Positions 36,333 to 46,407 of a stretch of 64,000 nucleotides of DNA are shown here, in pieces. The notes below the pieces were generated by a model. It did no database searches. It was not told the origin of the DNA and was given only the letters and a program-made list of their open reading frames with translations. The stretch is from Zea mays (lineage: Eukaryota; Streptophyta; Magnoliopsida; Poales; Poaceae): contig NC_050098.1 of assembly GCF_902167145.1 (NCBI RefSeq), positions 112,444,207 to 112,508,206 on the forward strand, given 5' to 3'. Each line of letters begins with the position of its first letter. The first letter of the stretch is position 1. A program made the position numbers and the translations under genes.

Positions 36333-36344
36333 TGGTATCGGAGC
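36333..36344 (+). other. Primer-binding site of element G
   Basis: TGGTATCGGAGC, two bases after the LTR end; complementary to initiator tRNA-Met with one difference from the E and F sites. Confidence 0.85.
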
Positions 36345-36378
36345 CCGGTGCTTCATTAGAGCCTAACCGCTCGAAGTG

Positions 36379-38104
36379 ATGTCAGGAGATCACGCCAAGA
36401 AGGAAATGGTGACCGGCGAGAAGCCCGCTACAAGCCACGGGAAGGCTCCATCGGGAGAGTCCTACAACAAAGGGAAGGGGAAGGAAAAGGAATCCCATTC
36501 ACACAAGTCGCGTCGGAGCGGCGACAAGAAGAAGAAGATGAGGAAGGTGGTCTACTACGAGACCGACTCCTCGTCGCCATCCACCTCCGGCTCTGACACG
36601 CCGTCCGTAACTTCTAAGCGCCATGAGCGCAAGAAGTTTAGTAAGATCCCCCTACGCTATCCTCACATTCCTAAACATATGCCTTTACTTTCTGTCCCAT
36701 TAGGCAAACCACCAACGTTTGATGGTGAAGATTATGCTAGGTGGAGTGATTTGATGCAATTTCATCTAACCTCACTCCATAAAAGTATATGGGATGTTGT
36801 TGAGTTTGGTGTAGATGAAGATTATGATGAGGACGAAGTGGCCCAAATCCAACACTTCAACTCCCAAGCCTCAACTATACTCCTCGCCTCTCTAAGTCGA
36901 GAGGAGTATAATAAGGTGCAAGGGTTGAAAAATGCTAAGGAGATTTGGGACACGCTAAAGACCGCGCACGAAGGAGACGAGGTGACCAAAATCACCAAGC
37001 GGGAAACGATCGAGGGGGAGCTCGGTCGCTTCCGACTTCGCCAAGGGGAGGAGCCACAAGACATGTACAACCGGCTCAAAACCTTGGTGAACCAAGTGCG
37101 CAACCTCGGGAGCAAGAAATGGGATGACCATGAAATGGTCAAGGTTATTCTAAGATCCCTCGTTTTTCTTAACCCTACGCAAGTTCAATTAATTCGAGGA
37201 AATCCTAGATATACACTAATGTCTCCCGAGGAGGTAATAGGGAATTTTGTCAGCTTTGAATTGATGATCAAAGGCTCAAAGAAGATCAACGAGCTTGATG
37301 GCCCCTCCACGTCCGAAGCACAACCGGTCGCATTCAAGGCGACGGAGGAAAAGAAGGAGGAGTCTACATCAAGTAGACAACCAATCGACGCCTCAAAGCT
37401 CGACAATGAGGAGATGGCGCTCGTCATCAAGAGCTTTCGCCAAATCCTCAAGCAAAGGAGGGGGAAGGACTACAAATCCCGCTCCAAGAAAGTTTGCTAC
37501 AAGTGTGGTAAGCCCGGTCACTTTATAGCAAAATGTCCTATTTCTAGTGACAGTGACAGGGGCGATGACAAGAAGGGGAGAAGAAAGGAGAAGAAGAGGT
37601 ACTACAAGAAGAAAGGTGGTGATGCCCATGTTTGCCGGGAGTGGGACTCCGACGAGAGCTCCACTGACTCCTCCTCCGACGAGGACACCGCAAACATCGC
37701 CGTCACCAAGGGTCTTCTCTTCCCCAACGTCGGCCACAAGTGCCTCATGGCAAAGGACGGCAAAAGGAAGAAGGTAAAATCAAGATCCTCCACCAAATAT
37801 GAAACCTCTAGTGATGAGGATAATGCTAGTAATGAGGAGGATAACTTGCGCATTCTTTTTGCCAACCTAAACATGCAACAAAAAGAAAAATTAAATGAAT
37901 TGATTAGTGCCATTCATGAGAAGGATGATCTCTTGGACACCCAAGAGGACTTCCTTATTAAAGAAAATAAGAAGCATGTTAAGGTTAAAAATGCTTACGC
38001 TCTAGAAGTAGAAAAATGTGAAAAACTATCTAGTGAGCTAAGCACTTGCCATGAGACTATTGGCAACCTTAGAAATGAGAATGCTAATTTGTTAGCTAAG
38101 GTTG
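36379..38104 (+). pseudogene. gag: Sirevirus G gag, first part
   Basis: Gag starting MSGDHAKKEM at 36379 (the GTG three bases earlier is not needed). It has the UBN2-type core (TFDGEDYARWSDLM, SIWDVVEFGV, EYNKVQGLKNAKEIWDTL), a CCHC knuckle (about 37495-37536, CYKCGKPGHFIAKC), acidic linkers and the start of a coiled coil. Element H inserts after codon position one at 38104; the frame continues without loss at 45499 once H and one copy of its target are skipped. The part left of H has no stop. Confidence 0.92.
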
Positions 38105-38750
38105 TGTTGGAGACTTGTTCTCAAATGCTATGAGTCAAGAACAAGGCAACATAGAAAATGTTAATCGGTAAAGTCCTTCGTCCTTCGAAGCATTATTCCT
38201 CTCAGGATATAATGGTTTTCAGACGAAGGTTATGAAGGGCATACCTTCATAAATATATTATATAATAACGAAGGATGAATTATAAGAAATATAATGAACA
38301 ACATAAACAATTATGTCTTATTATCATGTATAAACAGGAATAATCATTGGATTACAAATGTACCTTCAACTTGAAGGAGATGAAAGTACAAGCGTGACGC
38401 AAAAGTGAATGCCCAATCAGCCCCCCCCCCAGTACGGGGGTACTGTTCACCTATTTATAGGCACAGGTCATAGCCTATGCAAAATTACATTCATGCCCTT
38501 TACATTTGATAATAATTCTATTGTAATCTATCGAGGTCTGAATAGCCTTTTCATCTTTAAGTCGGTTTCATTTTGTTGCTATCATGCCGAAGCTTTCCTG
38601 CTCACACCTTCGGCGTTGTATCAACCTTCGTATTATTCTGGTCTGCTGTGATACCGATTTGAGTCCGAAGATACCTGTTCACACATTAAACTCCAGAAAT
38701 ACTGTTAAATCCTGTTTTTGAGGACCTTCGTAAGCCGAAGGCCCCCAACA
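38105..38750 (-). repeat. 3' LTR of element H (646 bp)
   Basis: Begins TGTTGGAGAC and ends GCCCCCAACA on the plus strand. A minus-strand TATA box (CTATAAATAGG) is at about 38451-38461. The plus-strand CCTATTTATAGG is near-palindromic. Confidence 0.93.
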
Positions 38751-38905
38751 GTAGCCCCTCGCAATATTAATTTGTTTAAAACAATAAATTTAAATTGTGA
38801 TATGGATGAAGGCTTTACGCCGAAGGTCCGAAAAAACACCTTCCCTTTGCTAGAATAGCAACATTCACTGACAAGCGGGGTCTTTCAATTTTCAGCGCAC
38901 TGGGC

Positions 38906-38915
38906 GTATAAATAC
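38906..38915 (+). promoter_or_regulatory. TATA box of the antisense gene in element H
   Basis: GTATAAATAC on the plus strand, about 140 bp upstream of the antisense start codon and outside the LTR, followed by a CT-rich leader. Placed as expected for a core promoter of the gene at 39057; inferred, not shown. The rest of 38751-39056 has no other feature. Confidence 0.5.
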
Positions 38916-39056
38916 GGTCATACCGCAAACTCATTTGGCACGCTCTCTTGTCATCTGCTCTCGCTCACTCGATTTTTAGCTTTTGTGCACTAAGAATTTG
39001 TGAGCTTTTAGTTTTGAAGCTTCGGCTTTGAAAACAGTTTTTTAGTGTTTCCGAAG

Positions 39057-42000
39057 ATGTCTGGAGATAAGAAGGCTGCTGCTGAGACGAAGCTGAGTCT
39101 TGACGAAGAGAAAAACTTGGGGTTTCTTATAGCGATGTCGAAGACCAACACGGAAAAAATCACCAAGGAGATTCTAGAAGGTTTGTCTGAGGATACTGGT
39201 GACAGCGACAGTTATGATGTGGACAGCGGTGGTGAAGACTCCGAAGATCGTCCCTGGCGACCAAGCCACTCAGTTTATGGTAAATCAACTATCAAAGAGA
39301 ATCATCTTGTCAACATGAGAGGGAGGTATTTCCGGGATTTGTCCATTGTGAGGGCCGACGAAGGGGAGAAGACTTGTCCACACCCTGAAGAGAATGAAGT
39401 CGTAGTGTACCGAAGCTTTTTGAAAGCTGGGCTGCGATTTCCCTTGAGCAACTTCGTCGTTGAGGTGTTGAAAATCTTCGAAGTCTATCTTCACCAACTT
39501 ACCCCCGAGGCAATTATAAGGCTGAATATCTTCGTGTGGGCCGTGAGAAGCCAAGGTCTGAAGCCTGATGCAAAAAGCTTCTGCAATATACACGAATTAT
39601 CCTACGAAACAAAACCTTGGGGTAAGGAACAGTATCATAATAATTTTGGCTGCTACAGTTTCGTTTCTCGCTCCGGGTCAAGCTGTCCCGTGCCAACCTT
39701 TCGGAAGAGATGGCCCGGCGACTGGATGACAGAATGGTTTTATGTGAAGAATGACCTGTCAGAACGAGAAGATATCAAAGGTATAATTATGCGCCCTATT
39801 TGGCAAAGCTTCGGCCTTCGGAGGCCGAAGGTTGAAATGAATGAAGCTGCCGAAGAATGCCAGAGGTCCTTCGGCGTTATCTGTTCTTTTATTGGAACGA
39901 GAGATTTAGTACAAGAGCATATTGCCTTCCGGGTATGGCCGCTCGCGGAGAAATGGGAAATGCCGCAAGAAATCATAAAAAAGGCCGACGAAGGTGGACT
40001 TGTCAGACTGAAGTACACCTTCAAGTTCGGAGATAAATTTGTTGAGCCAGATGATGACTGGTTAAAAAGCATTGAAAATTTAAGTGATGAGCTGCTTGGG
40101 GCTTATTCGAAGGCCGAAGATACTGCGATGTCAGCAGCCTTCGGAGGCTGCAAAAAGAAGAGGCTGAATCGGGTATTCGATGCAATTGGGTTTGTCTACC
40201 CTGACTATTGCTATCCCATTCGAAGGCAGAAGAGAAAAAACACAACCTCTGCAAAAGAAGAAGCGGAAACTGCTCCTAGCGGGCCAGAACCGAAAAGAAA
40301 GAAGATAAAGGTCCTCACACATCGGCCACGCTATATTGAACCAGCTTCGGTGCCTGAGTTTACCGGGAAAACTCCTTCGGCCGCCGAGGCTGAAAGGCCA
40401 ACCGAACCAACCTTGCTGCCAGTAGTTACAGAAATGGCCGAAACGCCAAAAAGGATAGAATTGGAAGGACCGAAGATTTTGCTACCAGAAACCAAAAAAA
40501 TGACCGAAGCGCCATCCACAGAAAAAATGGAAGAAGTGAAAAAACCATCTGAAGAAAAAGCATCAGAAGTTGTGAGTCCTGCAGCAAATGTTGAGACAGT
40601 AAAAAATCAAAAAGTGCCAGCAGTGACTCCGAAAAGAAAGAGAATGGCTAATGTGCTAGATGTACTGGAAACAATCAAATCTTCAAGCACACCTCCGAAG
40701 AATGCTGCTGCCACTCCTGAAACAACAGCTGAAATTTCTGATACAAAAGCTCCAGAGCAAGAAACTAAAGCCGAAGCTGGGGCCTCAGAGCCCGTAAAGA
40801 TGAAATCCTTGGAAACTGAGGAAGAAAAAATAACAAAGCCAAATTTTGTTGAAGAAGTCGGTGTCGTTGCCCCCGAAGCATCCTCCAAAATTCGTGATTA
40901 TATTGTTCGTCATGCTTCGGGGAAAAAACTATCAGAAAAAGAAGAGCAAGAGGCCCAGCGCTACGCCCAAAAACTGAAGTATCCAAAGGGGGCGTTAATA
41001 TTCAATGGTAGTGGAGAAGAAGACTTTTTGTATTGCCTCCCTGACAGCAAGGAGATTTCTGTCTGCCGGGAGATGAGCAAGAGCTTCGGATTCCCAACTT
41101 TAGAAGACGGGCTCTCGGTGTTGTCGAAGAACGATCTGGCCGACAGCCTGGCCTATAATAGCTTAAAGGTGCGACAAATAGAATCCTTGTATTTTTTGTT
41201 GAGACCAAAATTTTTCGTTTGTTTAAATTTATTGACACACACATATTTCGCTTTGCAGGGTCTGATACTTAGCAATGCCCTCAGGGCACAGAAAGATGCT
41301 GAAGACGAAGGGTGTGCTATAGCCCTGAGCAACCTTCGTTCCGAAGTAATTGAACTGAGGAACGAAGGCCTCAAAAAAGATAAAATATTACACTCATTGA
41401 TAAATAAAATAAAGGAAGACGAAGCTTCTTTTAAGGGTCAAGCTGAAGCTCAGAAGCGCGAAATTGAAGATCTTCAGAAACAACTGGCCAGAGCCAAGGA
41501 AGAACGCATACTTGAAGAAACAAGGCGAGAACTCAGCGACCAATGGGCAGATCACTTAGAAGTAACCGTTGAAGAGCTTCGTTCGTCCAAGAAAAGATGC
41601 TACAACAAATCTATAGAGTGTGTTAAGAAGTTAAAAGCTAGCTTCGCCAGGGTCGGCGCCTTCTCAAGCGAAGAAAACTTTACGAGAGGCAATCCCGAAG
41701 GTCCCATCGAATGGATCGACCACGAAGCTGAGGCCTTCGAAGAAATTTTAAATAGCCGTGGAGATATATGTGCTTTCTCTGGTGCCAGAGGAATTGCCAC
41801 CATTTTAGAGAAGAAGGGCTGCGGACATGTAAAAATTTTAGCACAATCCGAAGCTGCTTTGTCCTTTGAAGATGCAAGAGATCCTTCGGCCGAAGCTAGT
41901 ATGATCGGTGGAAAATTTTTCACCGATATCTGGGATAATGGTGGCCGAGAAATGGCCGGAGAAATTATTCAAAAAAGTGAAAAGGGCATTCACGATGCTA

Positions 42001-42281
42001 GAGAAGTGGCTGAGGCTGCTGAAAAGAACGCAGAGCCCGAAGGTCAATTAGGTAGTAACTAATAGTTTTTATTATGTTGTAATTTTTGGTTTTAAGCTTC
42101 GTTTGCCATTTGTAATAGCAATGTAGCCGTATCCTGTCCTTCTTCAGATCCTGCTGAAGCGTCTCCGGGCCCCCAGCCGAAAGGAGACGACGAAATTAAA
42201 AAGATGGCTGAAGCCATTATGGACGAAGTCGTCAATCGGCTCCTGAATGAGGCTGCAGAAGTTGTTCTGAGAGAAGATTAA
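39057..42281 (+). CDS. Antisense gene of element H (PF04195-like plus coiled coil), spliced
   Basis: A plus-strand gene opposite to gag. The ATG at 39057 (MSGDKKAAAE) opens a frame that runs to 42062. Two introns are likely: 41169-41258 (AAG|GTGCGA to TTTGCAG, 90 bp, in frame, so both forms are open) and 42052-42147 (TTAG|GTAGTA to TTCTTCAG), leading to a last exon that ends at TAA 42279-42281. The N-terminal third resembles the plant 'putative gypsy type transposon' family (PF04195): VYRSFLKAGLRFPLSNFVVE, LTPEAIIRLNIFVWAV, WMTEWFYVKNDL. The middle is Pro/Glu/Lys-rich with a PKRKKIK basic stretch that could be a nuclear signal. The C-terminal third is coiled coil and then a module (GCGHVKILAQSEAA ... 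DPSAEAS ... WDNGGREM) also found in J. No stop breaks it. Function unknown. Confidence 0.75.
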
Positions 42282-43272
42282 ATACTATTGTAAATTAAAC
42301 CTCTAAAATGTAATATATTGTAACATTTTGTAATCCTGAATGTAATATACCCGTTTTTATTGCTCAACTCTTTACGATGCATGAAACTTTAGACGTACCG
42401 CTTTTGAGTCTTTGACGAAAAAACACCTTCCCTTCTTTTCATGCTTCGTGAAGAGGAATTTTTCTTTGTCACAACAATATCCAATGTTCTAATAAATAAT
42501 ATCCAGGCTTCGTGAAGATACTTTCCGAAGATATACGTCCGAAGATCAATAATGTATCTCCTTGTGACATTATGATTTTTCCCTTTTTTTCAAAACGTTC
42601 TTCTGTAGATTAACATGATGACCACCTCTTGTGCCATATGCAACATGATGTATGATGCTTATGCTATGCGAAATGATGCGATGATGTTATGCTGTGTAAG
42701 ATGGTGTTTATTCCGAAGATACACACATTCCTGCGAAAAACACAATCTTTTGAACCAGCATTGTCTTTTTACTATAAGCCTCCCTTAGGAGCTTCTTCGC
42801 CTTTTACTTCGGCGGAATCAGCATTTATTTTTCGTTGTAAGCCTCCCTTAGGAGCTTCTTCGCCTTTTACTTTCAGCGGTATTCGCGTTGACTTTTCGCG
42901 CTTCGCCTTTTACTTAGGCGGTATCAGCGTTGACTTTTCGCTGTATGCTCTGCATTCCCTTTGGAACGACTTTGGAGCAGAAAACATACACTGCGCTCCC
43001 TTTGGAACGACTTTTTTGTGACTTCGGCATACTTACTCTGCGTTCTTTAGAACGACTTTTTGTTGCTTCGAAGAATTTTCGATAGTTCGAAGGTCCTCTT
43101 TGTTATCACAAGTCTTTCAACAATTTAATCCTGTGAAGAAAATATATTTTCCTTGTGGGAATCAACGAAACTATTTACATGAAACCTGAACAATGTTCTT
43201 TATTACAGAAAATAAAACTGAATGAAAAAGATTGCTATTAAGGTAGGATATTTGTCAATAGATGTGCTTTGA
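42282..43272. repeat. Repeat-rich spacer of element H
   Basis: Between the 3' ends of gag and the antisense gene. 42775-43050 contains imperfect tandem repeats: a 70-bp-class unit (TAAGCCTCCCTTAGGAGC, then TTCTTCGCCTTTTAC) twice at 42774-42872, shorter GCGTTGACTTTTCGC and CGCCTTTTACTT blocks at 42880-42945, and CCCTTTGGAACGACTTT repeats at 42957-43013. 42282-42770 is AT-rich with no gene. Confidence 0.7.
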
Positions 43273-44772
43273 CTATGGCACAGTGCTGTTGACTGTGCGA
43301 GCTTCGGACTGTTCTCTGAAATCCCTTTGATGTGGAGCATATTGGCTCCCTTCTGGCTGCTGACCTTGTTGCAGCGGTGGTGGAGGCGGAGGTTGTTGCC
43401 AGGAAGCCTGAGGTTGACTCGCCGAAGCAACAGAAACTGCAGGGTGATTGCCTACATACTCTGGGATGTAGGGCGAATGATACGAAGCAGTGTGCATGAC
43501 CTGCTTCGGCTGAGCCTGTTGTGCTGCCGCTTTGGCTATTTCTTTTTGCTTCTGGATGGTAACATGGCACATCCTGGTGGTATGACCTTTGTTCTCACCA
43601 CAGAATAAGCAAAAGATTCTTCTCGGTTGATCGCCAAATCTTCCTCCGAAGCCCCTGGCGCCTCTGCCTCTTGGAGCTGGTGGTCGGAAGGAGCCTTGCT
43701 GTTGCCCCGAAGCCTGTGAGGAACATTGTGGCCTTTGCTATTGGCTCCCTCTATCATCATTTTGTGTAGAGTTATGAATTGATCTAACATGCCTCAGGTA
43801 GAACCTCCCTCCGAAGCCCCTGGTCATTTCAGAAAACCTGAAAGCCTCCTCCCTTCTTTGGCGAAAATCATTATCGGCCCGAATGTACTCGTCCATCTTC
43901 TGGAGCAGCTTCTCCAAAGTTTGAGGAGGCTTCCTAGCGAAGTACTGAGCTGACGGTCCTGGCCGAAGCCCCTTGATCATGGCCTCAATGACAATTTCAT
44001 TGGGCACTGTTGGTGCCTGTGCCCTTAAACGCAAGAACCTTCGGACATACGCCTGAAGGTATTCTTCGTGATCCTGGGTGCACTGGAACAGAGCTTGAGC
44101 AGTAACCGGCTTCGTCTGAAACCCTTGGAAGCTAGTTAACAACAAGTTCTTCAGCTTCTGCCATGAAGTGATCGTTCCTGGTCGAAGGGAGGAATACCAG
44201 GTTTGAGCGACACTCCTGACAGCCATAACAAAAGATTTGGCCATGACTGCAGCATTGCCACCATACGAAGATACTGTTGCTTCGTAGCTCATCAAAAACT
44301 GCTTCGGGTCTGAGTGGCCATCGAATACGGGAAGCTGAGGCGGCTTGTAGGACGGAGGCCAAGGTGTAGCCTGCAGCTCAGCGGACAGAGGAGAAGCATC
44401 GTCAAAAACAAAATTCCCATGATGGAAATTGTCATACCAGTCATCTTCGTTGGGAAAACCCTCCTGATGAAGGTCTTGGTGCTGAGGCCTTCGGTGTTGC
44501 TCATCCTGAGCAAGATGACGAACTTCTTCAGAGGCTTCGTCTATCTGCCTCTGCAGTTCAGCTAGCCTGGCCATCTTTTCTTTCTTCCTCTGTACTTGTT
44601 GATGAAGTATCTCCATATTTCTGATTTCTTGATCTATCTCGTCCTCTGGTGGTGTCGGGCTAACAGCCTTCCTTTTCTGGCTTCGGGCCTCCCGAAGGGA
44701 GACTGTCTCCTGATTGTGGTCCAGCGGTTGCAGAGCTGCGGCCGCAGTTGCTGAAGCTTTCTTCGGCGCCAT
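43273..44772 (-). pseudogene. gag: Element H gag, one internal stop
   Basis: A 499-codon Gypsy gag, start MAPKKASATA at 44772, stop at 43273. One in-frame TAG (43740-43738), likely from CAG, divides it. Domains: coiled coil (EIRNMEILHQQVQRKKEKMARL), gag domain (FDGHSDPKQFLMSYEATV; AQTWYSSLRPGTITSWQKL; VRRFLRLRAQAP), basic/Gly-Arg linker, zinc knuckle with one extra spacer residue (CLFCGENKGHTTRMC, about 43616-43572), and a Gln/Pro-rich tail. Its gag domain resembles that of J (DPTQYIMSYQVAVASSGGDD), as expected for Tat-lineage elements. Confidence 0.85.
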
Positions 44773-44836
44773 AACGAAGGTTTATGATCGCCGAAGGTGT
44801 TCAAAAAACTCAAAGAGTGGAAGTGAGTTCACCGGA

Positions 44837-44848
44837 GGTGGGCGCCAA
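44837..44848 (-). other. Primer-binding site of element H
   Basis: Minus strand TTGGCGCCCACC immediately after the 5' LTR, identical to that of C. Confidence 0.8.
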
Positions 44849-45493
44849 TGTTGGAGACTTGTTCTCAAATGCTATGAGTCAAGAACAAGGCAACATAGAA
44901 AATGTTAATCCGTAAAGTCCTTCGTCCTTCGAAGCATTATTCCTCTCAGGATATAATGGTTTTCGGACGAAGGTTATGAAGGGCATACCTTCATAAATAT
45001 ATTATATAATAACGAAGGATGAATTATAAGAAATATAATGAACAACATAAACAATTATGTCTTATTATCATGTATAAACAGGAATAATCATTGGATTACA
45101 AATGTACCTTCAACTTGAAGGAGATGAAAGTACAAGCGTGACGCAAAAGTGAATGCCCAATCAGCCCCCCTCCAGTACGGGGGTACTGTTCACCTATTTA
45201 TAGGCACAGGTCACAGCCTATGCAAAATTACATTCATGCCCTTTACATTTGATAATAATTCTATTGTAATCTATCGAGGTCTGAATAGCCTTTTCATCTT
45301 TAAGTCGGTTTCATTTTGTTGCTATCATGCCGAAGCTTTCCTGCTCACACCTTCGGCGTTGTATCAACCTTCGTATTATTCTGGTCTGCTGTGATACCGA
45401 TTTGAGTCCGAAGATACCTGTTCACACATTAAACTCCAGAAATACTGTTAAATCCTGTTTTTGAGGACCTTCGTAAGCCAAAGGCCCCCAACA
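44849..45493 (-). repeat. 5' LTR of element H (645 bp)
   Basis: Near-identical to 38105-38750; about five or six differences, including a change in the C-run near 45165. Confidence 0.93.
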
Positions 45494-45498
45494 GGTTG

Positions 45499-46394
45499 AT
45501 TCAAATGTTTGTGATGTTTCAATTCCAAATCTTAGAAATGATAATGTTGATTTGCTTGCTAAGATTGAAGAATTGAACATTTCTCTTGCTAGCCTTAGAA
45601 ATGAAAATGAAAAATTGCTTGCTAAGGCTAAAGAATTAGATGTTTGCAATGCTTCCATTTCCGACCTTAGAAGTAAAAATGATATATTGCATGCTAAGGT
45701 TGTAGAATTAAAATCTTGCAAACCCTCTACATCTACCGTTGAACATACTTCCATTTGTACTAGATATAGAGACATTAATGTTGATGCTATCCATGATCAC
45801 CTAGCTTTAATTAAGAAACAAAATGATCACATAGCTCAACTTAATGCTAAGATTAGTGAGCATGACTTAGAAAATGAGAAATTTAAATTTGCTAGAAGCA
45901 TGCTCTATAATGGGAGACGCCCTGGCATCAAGGATGGCATTGGCTTCTAAAAGGGAGACAATGTCAAACTTAATGCCCCTCCTAAAAGATTGTCAAACTT
46001 TGTTAAGGGCAAAGCTCCCATGCCTCAGGATAACGAGGGTTACATATTGTACCCTGCCGGTTATCCCGAGAGCAAAATTAGGAGAATTCATTCTAGGAAG
46101 TCTCACTCTGGCCCTAACCATGCTTTTATGTATAAGGGTGAGACATCTAGTTCTAGGCAATCAACACGTGCTAAATTGCCTAAGAAGAAAACTCCTACTG
46201 CATCAAATGATCATGACATTTCATTTAAAACTTTTGATGCATCTTATGTTTTAACTAACAAATCTGGCAAAGTAGTTGCCAAGTATGTTGGGGGCAAACA
46301 CAAGGGATCAAAGACTTGTGTTTGGGTACCCAAAGTTCTTGTATCTAATGCCAAAGGACCCAAAACCATTTGGGTACCTAAAGTCAAGAACTAA
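45499..46394 (+). pseudogene. gag: Sirevirus G gag, second part
   Basis: Continues the gag frame from 38104. Coiled-coil repeats (LLAKI, LLAKAKELD) run to IKDGIGF, then a single in-frame TAA (45948-45950) that fits a CAA-to-TAA change. The frame is open again to a natural TAA at 46392-46394 after WVPKVKN. The matching region of F is uninterrupted, which confirms that the first stop is a mutation. The next bases, ACTTGTTTTGTAG, precede pol in the +1 frame. Confidence 0.85.
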
Positions 46395-46407
46395 ACTTGT
46401 TTTGTAG

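Larger units (their letters stand above)
38105..45493 (-). mobile_element. Element H: Tat-like Gypsy with gag and antisense gene, no pol
   Basis: A complete 7.4-kb minus-strand element with LTRs of 646 and 645 bp and perfect GGTTG duplications (38100-38104, 45494-45498). Order on the minus strand: 5' LTR, PBS (TTGGCGCCCACC), gag (44772-43273), a repeat-rich spacer (43080-42300), then a large gene on the opposite strand (39057-42281), a purine-rich GAGGGGCTAC tract and the 3' LTR. There is no protease, RT, RNase H or integrase, so it must be moved by enzymes of another element. LTRs differ at about 5-6 sites. Elements C and I belong to the same family. Confidence 0.92.

Noticed and set aside
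39045..39056. Earlier start of the H antisense gene at a GTG
   Set aside because: A true ATG with a good context lies at 39057 and plants rarely start at GTG.
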